Assembly: GCF_014203355.1 (NCBI RefSeq)
Contig: NZ_JACHIR010000001.1
Location: forward strand, 6,636,038 to 6,700,037
Length of the DNA stretch: 64,000 bases
Reading direction: 5' to 3'
Origin: Kutzneria kofuensis
GTDB taxonomy: Bacteria > Actinomycetota > Actinomycetes > Mycobacteriales > Pseudonocardiaceae
Shown: positions 16,069 through 24,515 of the stretch, piece after piece
Numbering within the stretch: the stretch's first letter is position 1
Layout of the letters: each line of letters starts with the position of its first letter
Position numbers and translations under genes: made by a program
Notes under the pieces: generated by a model
The model's database searches: none
Told to the model about the DNA's origin: nothing
Seen by the model: the letters and a program-made list of their open reading frames with translations, nothing else

Positions 16069-16524
16069 ATGTGGGTGCGAACCGTCGTCGCGGCAGTGGG
16101 GATCGCTGCCCTGGTGGCCATCGGCTTGGTGATCGGCCGGGCCACCGGCCCGCAGCCGCCCGTCGCACCGCCGCCAACCCTGCTGCACGCGGACAACGAC
16201 ACCGACGACGGCCCGCCGGTCGCGGGAACCCGGGAGGCGACGGGCCGCAACGGCGGCGCGAGCCTGCACGTGGTGGTCACGCCGGCGAACGGGTGGCTGG
16301 GCATCGAGGTGGAGTCGGCGACGGTGCCGAGCGGAACCCGCTGCCGGCTGTTCGCGTACGACCACGCCGGCAAGGGCTACGAGGCCGGCGGCTGGGTGCA
16401 GAGCGCGACGCCTGACTTCCCGATCTATGGGGCGGTGCTGCTCGCGCCGGCGGACCTGGCCTCGGTCGCGGTGGTCGACGACCGCGGGGCGAAGGTGGTC
16501 AGCGCGGAGATCCCGCCGGCCTGA
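16069..16524 (+). CDS. Small membrane-anchored protein of unknown function
   Basis: Encodes 151 residues: an N-terminal membrane helix (residues 4-24) and a Pro-rich linker, then an extracytoplasmic beta-rich domain with a single Cys in SGTRCRLFAYDHAGKGYEAGGW. That segment is reminiscent of the extracytoplasmic part of actinomycete anti-sigma-like proteins, but no zinc-finger domain is present. It converges on the sigma-factor companion gene with 4 bases between stops. No function is assigned. Confidence 0.6.
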   Translation: MWVRTVVAAVGIAALVAIGLVIGRATGPQPPVAPPPTLLHADNDTDDGPPVAGTREATGRNGGASLHVVVTPANGWLGIEVESATVPSGTRCRLFAYDHAGKGYEAGGWVQSATPDFPIYGAVLLAPADLASVAVVDDRGAKVVSAEIPPA

Positions 16525-16528
16525 GGGC

Positions 16529-16855
16529 TCAGGTCGGGGTCGGGGCACCGTGGGACGTGGTCAACGTCGTGGTCGGCGTGGTGGCGTCCACGGTCGTCGT
16601 CACGGTCGACGTGGGGGCCGGGGGAGACGGCGGCGAGGCCGGCTCCACCGGCCGCGAAGTGACCAGCAGCAGCGACAACGTCACCCCGGCCAGCACGACA
16701 ACCACCCCGGTCACGCCCGCGCCCCAGCGGACCAGCCGGATCCGGCGACCGCGCCGGGCGATGGCCGCGGGCGTGAAGCCCAGCGGCGGCCCGGGCTGGT
16801 CACCGGCCCGCGCCAGCAGCGCACGCACCTTCTCGTCGTCGGAGGAGGAGTCCAC
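16529..16855 (-). CDS. Small single-pass membrane protein downstream of the sigma factor
   Basis: 108 residues from a GTG start. An N-terminal cytoplasmic stretch of about 38 residues is followed by one membrane helix (about 44-66) and a Pro/Thr-rich outer tail of about 40 residues. It begins 3 bases after the sigma-factor stop and is surely cotranscribed. The cytosol-helix-outside layout suits a membrane partner or anti-sigma factor for the SigE-like protein, but no recognisable anti-sigma domain is present, so this rests on context only. Confidence 0.65.
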   Translation of the reverse strand: MDSSSDDEKVRALLARAGDQPGPPLGFTPAAIARRGRRIRLVRWGAGVTGVVVVLAGVTLSLLLVTSRPVEPASPPSPPAPTSTVTTTVDATTPTTTLTTSHGAPTPT

Positions 16856-16858
16856 GGC

Positions 16859-17380
16859 TCACCTCCCGTCCGGTTCGAGCACGTCGAAGTGTGGTCCGAG
16901 CCGACGCCGAAGGGCGGCCACGCCCCGGGCGGCCTGGCTCTTGACGGTGCCGGCGGAGCAGCCGAGGACCTCGGCGGTCTCCTCGACCGACAGATCGTTC
17001 CAGTAGCGCAGCACCAGCACGGCCCGCTGCCGTGGCGGCACCGAGGACAAGGCCGCCTGCACGAGGAGGCGCTCCTCGGCGTCACCCGATCCGGTAGGCA
17101 GCTCGGGCGGCTCGTGGGTGAGGTGTTCACGCTTGCGCCACAGCCGCCGGTTCTCCGCGAGGAACGTCCGCACCACCACCTTGCGCGCGTAGGCGTCGAG
17201 CCCGACCTGTCGCAGCCGGGGCCAGGCCAGGTACAGCTTGGTCATCGCGACCTGTGTGATGTCCTCGGCCCGGTGCCAGTCGCCGCACAGCAGGTACGCC
17301 GTCGCCCGCAGGGCATGCGCCCGCGCCGCGAAGTACTCGCTGAAGTCGTCGTCCCTGGCCACCGGAGCCGAGTATGCCAT
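16859..17380 (-). CDS. SigE-family (SigM-like) RNA polymerase sigma factor
   Basis: 173 residues from the ATG at 17380. Region 2 is DDFSEYFAARAHALRATAYLLCGDWHRAEDITQVAMTKLY in pattern, and region 4 is SVPPRQRAVLVLRYWNDLSVEETAEVLGCSAGTVKSQAARGVAALR in pattern, typical of the actinobacterial SigE family (TIGR02983). An upstream ATG at 17494 would add 38 residues unrelated to the family. The gene is divergent from a membrane glycosyltransferase and followed by the small membrane protein, suggesting a cell-envelope response. Confidence 0.9.
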   Translation of the reverse strand: MAYSAPVARDDDFSEYFAARAHALRATAYLLCGDWHRAEDITQVAMTKLYLAWPRLRQVGLDAYARKVVVRTFLAENRRLWRKREHLTHEPPELPTGSGDAEERLLVQAALSSVPPRQRAVLVLRYWNDLSVEETAEVLGCSAGTVKSQAARGVAALRRRLGPHFDVLEPDGR

Positions 17381-17390
17381 CGAAAACCGC

Positions 17391-18617
17391 GTGCAACCCG
17401 GCGGCGTCCCCACCGCATACCTATCCCCGAACGGGGCGCCGACCGGCGGCGTCCGCCTGCCCACCGGACGACAATTGCGCACAGAACTCATCACAGCCGC
17501 CGAGAGGACCCCGCTGGTCGAGCGGCTGGCCCGGCACGCCCTCGCGCCCGCGGGCGTCTACCTGGCGGTCCGCCTCACCGGCGTGGCGATCCTGGGGGTG
17601 CTCGCCGCCGTGCACGACCGGTCCCTGCTGGACGTGCTCAAGGCCTGGGACGGCGACTGGTACCTGTCGATCGCCCGCGACGGCTACGCCACCACGGGCT
17701 TCGGCAAGGTGGACGCGGCCGGGAACTTCACGCCGGACACCACGCTGGCGTTCTTCCCCGGCTACCCGCTGGTGGTCGGCATGCTCGGCCGGCTGACGGA
17801 CACCGCGTTACCCCTGGTCGGGGTGGCCGCCAGCCTGATCGCCGGGCTGTTCGCCGCCTACGGCATTGCGCGGTTGCCCGACGACCGCAAAGTGGGCCTG
17901 ATCACGGTCGCGTTGTTCGCGGCGACGCCGATGGCGGTCACGCTGTCCATGGTGTACTCGGAGGCGCTGTTCAGCGCGCTGGCCGCGTGGACACTGGTCG
18001 GCGTCATGGAACGCCGCTGGTGGCTGGCGGCTTCCTGTTGCGCGGCAGCGGGTCTGGTCCGGCCCAGCTCGGGCGTGCTGATCCTGATCGTGATCGTCGC
18101 CGTGATCATCTACGGCCGGACGCCGAAGGCGTGGGTCGCGGCGGCCGTCTGTCCGCTCGGGCTGGTCGGGTTCCTCGGCTGGGTCGCGAACCGCACCGGC
18201 AGCCTGACCGGCTGGTTCGCGGTGCAGAAGGCCGGCTGGGGCACGGCCTTCGACTTCGGCGCGAACACCTGGGAGTTCGTCCGGTACGTGCTGACCGGCG
18301 ACACCTCCGTCATGGAGGCGGCGAACATGGTCGTCGTGTTGGGGGCCATCGTGTTGTGCGTGGTCGGGGTGCTGCGCAAACTGCCGTGGCCGCTCATCGC
18401 GTACGGGATCGGGTTGGTGGTGATGACCGCCGGGTCGAGCGGCGTGACCTACTCCAAGATGCGGCTGCTGGTCCCGGCGTTCACGCTGCTGATCCCGGTC
18501 GCGGTCGGGCTGGCCCGCCGCCGCAACGGCACCGTGCTGGCCGTTCTCATCGCATCGGCGCTGGTCAGCGGCTGGATCGGGGCGTACGCGCTGACCGGCT
18601 GGAAGTACGCCATCTGA
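17391..18617 (+). CDS. PIG-V-like integral membrane glycosyltransferase
   Basis: About 408 residues with roughly ten membrane segments. The luminal-loop signature AWDGDWYLSIARDGY followed by FFPGYPLVVGML matches polyprenyl-phosphate-dependent mannosyltransferases of the PIG-V/GT-C type, where the Asp of WDG is catalytic. It should transfer a sugar from a lipid carrier outside the membrane. The start is uncertain: GTG at 17391 or TTG at 17475, neither with a clear ribosome-binding site. It is divergent from the sigma factor with only 10 bases between starts, so the two promoters must overlap the opposite genes. Confidence 0.75.
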   Translation: MQPGGVPTAYLSPNGAPTGGVRLPTGRQLRTELITAAERTPLVERLARHALAPAGVYLAVRLTGVAILGVLAAVHDRSLLDVLKAWDGDWYLSIARDGYATTGFGKVDAAGNFTPDTTLAFFPGYPLVVGMLGRLTDTALPLVGVAASLIAGLFAAYGIARLPDDRKVGLITVALFAATPMAVTLSMVYSEALFSALAAWTLVGVMERRWWLAASCCAAAGLVRPSSGVLILIVIVAVIIYGRTPKAWVAAAVCPLGLVGFLGWVANRTGSLTGWFAVQKAGWGTAFDFGANTWEFVRYVLTGDTSVMEAANMVVVLGAIVLCVVGVLRKLPWPLIAYGIGLVVMTAGSSGVTYSKMRLLVPAFTLLIPVAVGLARRRNGTVLAVLIASALVSGWIGAYALTGWKYAI

Positions 18618-18729
18618 TCGAAAGGGCACCATCTCGCGTCCGGCGTGAACCGGTGCCGGGAACCGTCCGTGTATCCCGCGAACGGCTTCCGGAACGGCCG
18701 GAACCGCTTGTCACGCCTGGAGAATCCCG

Positions 18730-20163
18730 ATGATCCGCCCGACTGTCGCGTCCGCCGCCGTTGTCGTGCTGGCTGCGGTCGCGGTGCTGACGGCCGGTTG
18801 CTCCACGGTCGTCGCCGGCACGGGCGCCGTCGAGCGCCCCGACCCGAACCAGGTCGCCGGCCTCGCCGTCACCACCGGTGACAGCGGCCCGCGGCCCGGC
18901 GTCGCCGACGCCGGCCTGCCCGTCGCCAACTCCGACGGCAGCGCGGTCGACAAGCTCGCCGCGAACGCCGTCGCGGACGTGCAGGCCTTCTGGGAGAAGG
19001 AACTTCCGGCCGATTTCGGCAAGGAGTTCGCGCCGGTCAAGGGGCTGGTCTCCTACGATTCGACCGGGCCGGCGCTCAAGGTGTGCAACTCCAGCACCGC
19101 CGGCCTGGTCAACGCCTTCTACTGCCAGGCCGACGACTCCGTGTCCTGGGATCGCGGGCAGTTGCTGCCGCGGCTCGACGACTCGTTCGGGCCGATGGCC
19201 GTGGTCGCCGTGCTGGCCCACGAACTCGGCCACGCCGTGCAGTTCCGGCTCGGCAGCGTCAACCAGGCCACGCCGACGATCGTCAAGGAGCAGCAGGCCG
19301 ACTGCTATGCCGGCACGTTCTTCCGAAACGTCGCCGAGGGCCGGTCGCCGCACTTCCAGCTGTCCACCGGGCCCGGCCTGAACCAGATCCTGGCCACGCT
19401 GTTCTTCATCCGCGACAGCGCCGGCACCAGCGCGCAGGCCGACGGCGCGCACGGCGACGCGTTCGACCGGGTGACGGCCTTCCAGCTCGGCTTTTCCAAC
19501 GGCGCCAAGCGATGCGCGCAGATCGACGTGCGCGAGGTGCAGAACCGGATCACCGAGCAGCAGTTCGCCCCGGACGACCGGGACCAGGGCCTGGGCAAGG
19601 GAAATCTTCGCGTCAGCGACCAGAGCGCCCTGCGGGACCTGCAGACCACGCTGCGGGCGGCCTTCCCGCGGAGCGACGCGCGGATCGTCGCCGGCCAACA
19701 GTCCTGTTCGGATGCCAAGACCACGTCACCGGCGGCGTATTGCCCCGGCACCAACACAATCTCACTCGACCTGACCAACCTGGTGCGGATCGGCACGCCG
19801 CCGCGTCAGGGCGCCAAGGGAGGCATCGGTGACTTCGCCGCTTTCGCCGAGATCGCGTCGCGGTTCGCACTCGCCGTCGAACACTCGACCGGCCACACCG
19901 TCGACGGTCCGTCGACCGGCCAGCTCACGGCGTGCCTGACCGGCATGTGGGCCGGCACGATCACGCCCGGCCACCAGGGCGCGCTGCAGCTCTCGCCCGG
20001 GGACCTGGACGAGGCCGTCGCCGAGATGCTGATGGGTTCGAGCCTGATCGCCGCCGACGTGAACGGCGCCACGGTGCCGTCCGGCTTCGCCCGGGTGCAG
20101 GCGTTCCGGGACGGCTTCACCTCGGCCGGCCCGGCGATCTGCGCCAGCAAGTACGGCTCCTGA
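18730..20163 (+). CDS. Lipoprotein neutral zinc metallopeptidase
   Basis: A 477-residue protein with a lipobox LTAGC (Cys about 24) after a hydrophobic signal, so it is probably tethered to the outer face of the membrane. The zinc site is HELGH at residues 164-168 (AHELGHAVQFR), with further downstream acidic residues in KEQQADCYAGTFF supplying the third ligand, as in the predicted neutral zinc metallopeptidase (YpfJ-like) family. A GGAGA ribosome-binding site precedes the ATG. Substrates are unknown. Confidence 0.85.
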   Translation: MIRPTVASAAVVVLAAVAVLTAGCSTVVAGTGAVERPDPNQVAGLAVTTGDSGPRPGVADAGLPVANSDGSAVDKLAANAVADVQAFWEKELPADFGKEFAPVKGLVSYDSTGPALKVCNSSTAGLVNAFYCQADDSVSWDRGQLLPRLDDSFGPMAVVAVLAHELGHAVQFRLGSVNQATPTIVKEQQADCYAGTFFRNVAEGRSPHFQLSTGPGLNQILATLFFIRDSAGTSAQADGAHGDAFDRVTAFQLGFSNGAKRCAQIDVREVQNRITEQQFAPDDRDQGLGKGNLRVSDQSALRDLQTTLRAAFPRSDARIVAGQQSCSDAKTTSPAAYCPGTNTISLDLTNLVRIGTPPRQGAKGGIGDFAAFAEIASRFALAVEHSTGHTVDGPSTGQLTACLTGMWAGTITPGHQGALQLSPGDLDEAVAEMLMGSSLIAADVNGATVPSGFARVQAFRDGFTSAGPAICASKYGS

Positions 20164-20208
20164 TACCCGTAGGGCATCACAGCGGCGGGAAAGGGTCTTG
20201 GACGCCGG

Positions 20209-20239
20209 TGCCTGACCGGAGCGAAACTCTTGTCAGGCA
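20209..20239. promoter_or_regulatory. 8-base inverted repeat upstream of the SDR gene
   Basis: TGCCTGAC (20209-20216) and GTCAGGCA (20232-20239) are perfect complements 15 bases apart, directly upstream of the ribosome-binding site at about 20241-20248. It could be an operator for the SDR gene or the terminator hairpin of the metallopeptidase gene. Confidence 0.4.
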
Positions 20240-20256
20240 AAGAAAGGATCCAAGCG

Positions 20257-21105
20257 ATGAAGGTCTTCGTCACCGGCGGCTCCGGCTATGTCGGCGGGCC
20301 GACCATCCGGGCCCTGGTGCGGCACGGCCACGAGGTGACCGCACTGGCCCGCAGCGACAACTCCGTCACGGCCGTCGAGGCGGCCGGCGCGACCGCGGTG
20401 CGCGGCGCGCTGACGGACACGGATGTGTTGCGGGAGCAGGCTTCCCGCGCCGACGCCGTGATCCACCTCGGCATGGCCGGCGAGCGGACCGCCGAGGTCG
20501 ACCTCGCCGCCGCCCAGGCGATGCAGGACGGCCTGGCCGACCGCGGCACGTACGTGCACACCGGCGGCACCTGGGTGTTCGGCGACACCGACGGCGTCGC
20601 CGACGAGACGCACCCGATGGCCCCGCCGGCGCTGACCGCGTGGCGCCTGGACAACGAGAAGCAGGTGCTGGCCCACGGCGGCCGGCCGGTGATCGTCATG
20701 CCGGGATTGGTGTACGGCAACGGCGGCGGCCTGATCGAGGCGTTCTACGTCGACCCGGCGCGCCGGGACGGCGAGCTCGCGCAGATCGGCGACGGCAGCA
20801 CGCACTGGGCGCTGGTGCACGTCGACGACCTCGCCGAGCTGTACGTGCGGGCGCTGGACGCCAAGCCACGCAGTGTCTACGTCGGCGTGGACGACCAGAA
20901 CCCGACCATCGCCGAGGTCAGCCGGGCCCTGGCCCACGCGGTCGGCGTGCCGGTCAAGCGGATCGACCTGGCCGAGGCCACCGAGCGGATGGGGCCGATC
21001 GCCGAGGCCTTCGCCCTGGACCAGCAGCTGACCAGCGCCAAGGCCCGCCGCGAGCTGGGCTGGGCGCCGCGGCACACCGACGCCGTCGCCGAGCTGGCCC
21101 TGTAG
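20257..21105 (+). CDS. NAD(P)-binding epimerase/dehydratase-type SDR
   Basis: 282 residues of an extended SDR. The cofactor motif MKVFVTGGSGYVGGP (GxxGxxG) is at the very N-terminus, with VIHLGMAGER and the VMPGLVYGNGGG segment further on. The usual Tyr-x-x-x-Lys is replaced by a weaker match near WRLDNEKQ, so the catalytic chemistry may differ. ATG 20257 is chosen over a TTG at 20230 because AAGAAAGGA sits just before it. It converges on the FG-GAP gene through a strong terminator. Confidence 0.8.
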   Translation: MKVFVTGGSGYVGGPTIRALVRHGHEVTALARSDNSVTAVEAAGATAVRGALTDTDVLREQASRADAVIHLGMAGERTAEVDLAAAQAMQDGLADRGTYVHTGGTWVFGDTDGVADETHPMAPPALTAWRLDNEKQVLAHGGRPVIVMPGLVYGNGGGLIEAFYVDPARRDGELAQIGDGSTHWALVHVDDLAELYVRALDAKPRSVYVGVDDQNPTIAEVSRALAHAVGVPVKRIDLAEATERMGPIAEAFALDQQLTSAKARRELGWAPRHTDAVAELAL

Positions 21106-21154
21106 CTTCGGTGCGACCCGCGGAAGTTCGTCGACAGCACCCGTGACGACGGCC

Positions 21155-21214
21155 GGGGAGCCCCCCGGGCAGGACCGGATCCGTGAGGATCAGGCCTGCG
21201 CCGGAGGGCTCCCC
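21155..21214. terminator. Bidirectional terminator between SDR and FG-GAP genes
   Basis: GGGGAGCCCCCCGG (21155-21168) and CCGGAGGGCTCCCC (21201-21214) pair with one mismatch across a 32-base loop that holds a smaller GATCC/GGATC pairing. It lies in the gap between two convergent stop codons. Confidence 0.6.
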
Positions 21215-21231
21215 GTGATCATCCGTCCGGG

Positions 21232-22503
21232 TCAGTTACGGGAGACCCAGACTCCGTCGTTGCCGAATCCGACGATGTCGGCGCGGCCGTCGCCGTTGAC
21301 GTCGGCGAGGAATCGGGGGTGCTGGTCGACCCGCCAGCCTTGGTTGTAGCCGAAGTTGTTGACCACGAGCTGTGCCGCGGCGAAGGTTCCGTTCGCCTGG
21401 GCCAGCGAGACCCAGACCCCGTCGTTGCCGAATCCGACGATGTCGGCGCGGCCGTCGCCGTTGACGTCGGCCAGGAGCCGGGGGTGTCGGTCGACTCGCC
21501 AGCCGCCCGCGTTGAAGCCGAAGTTGTTGAGGACGAGCTGTGCCGGGGCGAAGGTTCCGTTCTGCTGGGCCAGCGAGACCCAGACTCCGTCGTTGCCGAA
21601 TCCGACGATGTCGGCCCGCCTGTCGCCGTTGACGTCGGCCAGGAATCGGGGGTGTCGGTCGACTCGCCAGCCGCCCGCGTTGAAGCCGAAGTTGTTGAGG
21701 ACGAGCTGTGCCGGGGCGAAGGTTCCGTTGGCTCGGGCGAGGGAGACCCAGACTCCGTCGTTGCCGAATCCGACGATGTCGGCGCGGCCGTCGCCGTTGA
21801 CGTCGGCGAGGAATCGGGGGTGCTGGTCGACTCGCCAGCCTTGGTTGTAGCCGAAGTTGTTGACGACGAGTTGTGGGTCGGCGAAGGTGCCGTTGGCTCG
21901 GGCGAGGGAGACCCAGACTCCGTCGTTGCCGAATCCGACGATGTCGGCGCGGCCGTCGCCGTTGACGTCGGCGAGGAATCGGGGGTGCTGGTCGACCCGC
22001 CAGCCTTGGGCGGTGCCGAAGTTGTTGACGGCGAGCTGCGCCGGGGCGAAGGTTCCGTTGGCTCGGGCCAGGGAGACCCAGACTCCGTCGTTGCCGAATC
22101 CGACGATGTCGGCCCGCCTGTCGCCGTTGACGTCGGCGAGGAATCGCGGATGTTGGTCGACTCGCCAGCCTTGGTTGTAGCCGAAGTTGTTGACGACGAG
22201 TTGTGGGTCGGCGAAGGTTCCGTTGGCCCGGGCCAGGGAGACCCAGACCCCGGCGTCGCCGAATCCGACGATGTCGGCGCGGCCGTCGCCGTTGACGTCG
22301 GCCAGGAATCGGGGATGTTTGTCTACTCGCCAACCGCCGGCGTTGTAGCCGAAGTTCCTGACCACCAACTCCGGCGTGCTCGCGGTCGCCTGCGTCGGCG
22401 TCGCGGACGCCGGCGTCGTGATTGGCGCGACAAGCAGCGCGGCGACGGTTGCGGAGACCACGACCGCTGGCGTCATCCTCCGCAGGCTGATCATGGACGA
22501 CAT
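21232..22503 (-). CDS. Secreted seven-repeat FG-GAP protein, PVL-like beta-propeller lectin candidate
   Basis: 423 residues. The start at 22503 is preceded by AGGGAAGG; an ATG at 22521 covers that site and is less likely. A signal peptide (residues 1-34, ending ASA) is followed by a short Thr-rich linker and exactly seven repeats of 55-56 residues (from about residue 46 to the end). Each repeat has WRVDxHPRFLADVNGDGRAD, a calcium-binding DxNGDGxxD loop, then IVGFGNDGVWVSLA. This repeat plan and count match the seven-bladed Psathyrella velutina lectin (PVL) propeller, which binds GlcNAc and sialic acid. Carbohydrate binding is inferred; FG-GAP repeats also occur in integrin-like and enzyme accessory modules. 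Confidence 0.8.
   Translation of the reverse strand: MSSMISLRRMTPAVVVSATVAALLVAPITTPASATPTQATASTPELVVRNFGYNAGGWRVDKHPRFLADVNGDGRADIVGFGDAGVWVSLARANGTFADPQLVVNNFGYNQGWRVDQHPRFLADVNGDRRADIVGFGNDGVWVSLARANGTFAPAQLAVNNFGTAQGWRVDQHPRFLADVNGDGRADIVGFGNDGVWVSLARANGTFADPQLVVNNFGYNQGWRVDQHPRFLADVNGDGRADIVGFGNDGVWVSLARANGTFAPAQLVLNNFGFNAGGWRVDRHPRFLADVNGDRRADIVGFGNDGVWVSLAQQNGTFAPAQLVLNNFGFNAGGWRVDRHPRLLADVNGDGRADIVGFGNDGVWVSLAQANGTFAAAQLVVNNFGYNQGWRVDQHPRFLADVNGDGRADIVGFGNDGVWVSRN
21235..22368 (-). repeat. Seven tandem 165-168-bp DNA repeats inside the FG-GAP gene
   Basis: The coding repeats are near-identical in DNA as well as protein: blocks such as CGTCGTTGCCGAATCCGACG and the DVNGDGRADIVGFG coding segment recur with only scattered differences. 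The outermost N-terminal unit is the most divergent and the C-terminal unit is cut short. This indicates recent duplication or gene conversion. Confidence 0.85.
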
Positions 22504-22926
22504 AGCTACCTTCCCTCCCATGCAAGGATCCTCTCGGGTCGTTCGCAGGTGTTGTCGGTCGTCACGGCGGTGTCGGCCATGGTTGGAATGGCGAGACGGT
22601 GAGGGTGGCCACCGATGATGGGCGCGATTCGACACCGCGATCGAAGGGTCGACCTCACCGGTCGTCACTGCTGTTGCGCGCCGACCGAATCGCTGAGATC
22701 ACCTCACGCCGCGGCCGTGGCACATCCACATCCGCGGTCGACCCCGGCAATCGGTCATGGCGGTCGACGAGTGCGGTGGAAGAGCTCGGCCAGAGATAGT
22801 CTGGTCCCGCCGGCTCGGGTCTCATAGGGGGCCACTTGACCGGCTCCCTGCCGGCGTCGTCCCGTTGCGACACGCATCGCGGCGGTGCGGTGGCTCCGTT
22901 CCCCTTCTGAGGTGATACTTCCTGTG
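22504..22926. other. 423-base intergenic region between FG-GAP and LysR genes
   Basis: Divergent promoter region. I see no gene with a ribosome-binding site and no strong hairpin; small ORFs here have no family features. It should contain the promoters of both flanking genes. Confidence 0.4.
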
Positions 22927-23784
22927 ATGGACGTCGACCTGCGCAAACTGCGGTACTTCGTCGCCGTGGCCGAGGAATTGCACTTCGGGCGGGCGGCGGA
23001 GCGGCTGCACATCGCCCAACCGGTGCTGTCGCGGCAGATCCGCGCGCTGGAGGACGAGCTCAAGGTGCAGCTGTTCGCCCGTGACCGCCGCCGCACCGAG
23101 CTGACGGCCGCCGGGGAGCAGTTGCTGGCCGACGCCCGGCCGTTGTTGGCCGGCGCCAACGCTTTGCGGCTTCGGGTCGGTCGGGCCGCCCGTGGACAGA
23201 ACTCCTTCACCGTCGGCTTCATGCCCGGCCTGATCGTGACGGCCGCGGTGCGGGCGTTGTCCGACCGGCATCCCGAGCTGACCGTGAACGTCGTGCGCAC
23301 CAACTGGGACGACCAGGTCGAGGTCGTGCGCGACGGCCGGGTCGACGTCTCGTACATCCGGCTGCCCGTCGACCAGTCCGGGCTGACGGTGCGGCCGCTG
23401 ATGTCCGAGCCGCGGGTGGCCGTGCTACCGGCCGATCACCGGCTGGCCGGCAAGGAGACGATCGCCATCGCCGACCTCGCCGACGAGCACCTGCTGCAGA
23501 ATCCGGACGCGGTTCCGGAGTGGCGGGACATCGCCACCGAGCTGCGGGACGGCACCCGGGTGGCGGTCGGGCACTTCTCGGCCGTGGAGGAGAAGCTGGA
23601 GCACGTGGCCACCGGCCGGGGTGTCACCGTGCTACCGCTGTCGACGGCGACGTTCTACACACGGCCGGACATCGTGCACGTGACGGTCCGCGACATCCCG
23701 CCCAACCAGGTCTGCCTGGCCTGGGAGGCCGGCCGCCGCAGCCCGCTCATCCGGGAGTTCGCGGCCCTGGCCGAATCGCTCTGA
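22927..23784 (+). CDS. LysR family transcriptional regulator
   Basis: 285 residues from the ATG at 22927. The winged helix is at residues 1-60 (DLRKLRYFVAVAEELHFGRAAERLHIAQPVLSRQIRALE in pattern), followed by a substrate-binding domain with TVGFMPGLIVTAAVRAL and LLQNPDAVPEWRD. In-frame residues upstream to 22885 lack family similarity. No target operon is obvious: it is followed by the convergent TetR gene and preceded by the divergent lectin-like gene, which it might control. Confidence 0.88.
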   Translation: MDVDLRKLRYFVAVAEELHFGRAAERLHIAQPVLSRQIRALEDELKVQLFARDRRRTELTAAGEQLLADARPLLAGANALRLRVGRAARGQNSFTVGFMPGLIVTAAVRALSDRHPELTVNVVRTNWDDQVEVVRDGRVDVSYIRLPVDQSGLTVRPLMSEPRVAVLPADHRLAGKETIAIADLADEHLLQNPDAVPEWRDIATELRDGTRVAVGHFSAVEEKLEHVATGRGVTVLPLSTATFYTRPDIVHVTVRDIPPNQVCLAWEAGRRSPLIREFAALAESL

Positions 23785-23828
23785 GCAGGTCGTCGTGCAC
23801 CGGCGTCCCGACCGCCGACATGGCGCCG

Positions 23829-24443
23829 TCAGGCCGGTCCGGTCGCCTGGTTGATCAGCGTTGTGGCCAGTTCTCGGACGTCGTGGAACGGTTGCGTGTC
23901 GTTGAGCGAGGTGGACAGGGCGCGGGCGCCCTCGAACAGCACCGCGAGCTGCCGTCCCAGGGTTTCGGGATCTTGGGCGCCGGCCTCGGCGGCAGTTTTG
24001 GTCAGGCGCGCGGTGAACTCCCTCTTGTGTCGCGCGACCAGTGCTGCGGCTTCGGGCATCGTCCCGGCCGCCTCGACGGCGGCGTTGTGCAGTGGGCAGC
24101 CGCGCTCGACCTGTGGCGGTGGCGAGTCGGCCGGGAGTTCGGCGAACAGCTCCAGGAGACGCTCGCGTGCGCTGAGATCACTGCGCTCCAGAGCGGCCTC
24201 GACGTGCACAGGCCCGTCCGGCTCTGACTCGACACGGTGCAGGTAGGCGCTGACCAGGGCCTCCTTGCTCGGGAAGTGCTGGTAGAGCGTTCGAGTCGAC
24301 ACGTGGGCCACGTCGGTCAGCTTCGCGATACCGGTGGCGTGTATGCCGTCGCGGGCGAACAACTCCACCGCGGCGTGCAGGATGCGTTCCCGCGCACCGC
24401 GCCCGCCTCGGGGGGCACGGGCCGTCGCCTCACTCGTTCCCAT
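23829..24443 (-). CDS. TetR/AcrR family repressor
   Basis: 204 residues. The N-terminal helix-turn-helix (RERILHAAVELFARDGIHATGIAKL, then STRTLYQHFPSKEALV) is followed by a C-terminal domain with a conserved-looking Cys in VERGCPLHNAAVEA, a feature of the TetR_C_33-like/AcuR group. It is divergent from the amidase gene, and two copies of a near-palindromic 22-base site lie between them, so it very probably represses both genes, with an amide or acid as the natural inducer. Confidence 0.88.
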   Translation of the reverse strand: MGTSEATARAPRGGRGARERILHAAVELFARDGIHATGIAKLTDVAHVSTRTLYQHFPSKEALVSAYLHRVESEPDGPVHVEAALERSDLSARERLLELFAELPADSPPPQVERGCPLHNAAVEAAGTMPEAAALVARHKREFTARLTKTAAEAGAQDPETLGRQLAVLFEGARALSTSLNDTQPFHDVRELATTLINQATGPA

Positions 24444-24448
24444 GCCAC

Positions 24449-24470
24449 AAGTATAGCGATCGGTTTACTT
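24449..24470. promoter_or_regulatory. TetR operator candidate O1
   Basis: A 22-base dyad centred on CGATCG, symmetric at 18 of 22 positions, with outer AAGTA and TTTACTT ends. It lies 6 bases upstream of the TetR start codon. A second site with the same core is centred 45 bases away at 24494-24515. Confidence 0.65.
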
Positions 24471-24493
24471 CGGGCGTGGAGCGTGCTACGTTC

Positions 24494-24515
24494 AGGTAGA
24501 ACGATCGCTTTACTT
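24494..24515. promoter_or_regulatory. TetR operator candidate O2
   Basis: Shares 15 of 16 bases with O1 over CGATCGNTTTACTTCG and is symmetric at about 15 of 22 positions. It lies 108 bases upstream of the amidase start, on the amidase-promoter side of the intergenic region. Confidence 0.6.

Noticed and set aside
22599-22827. Small ORFs in the region upstream of the LysR gene
   Set aside because: Arg/Ser-rich, no ribosome-binding site and no family features.
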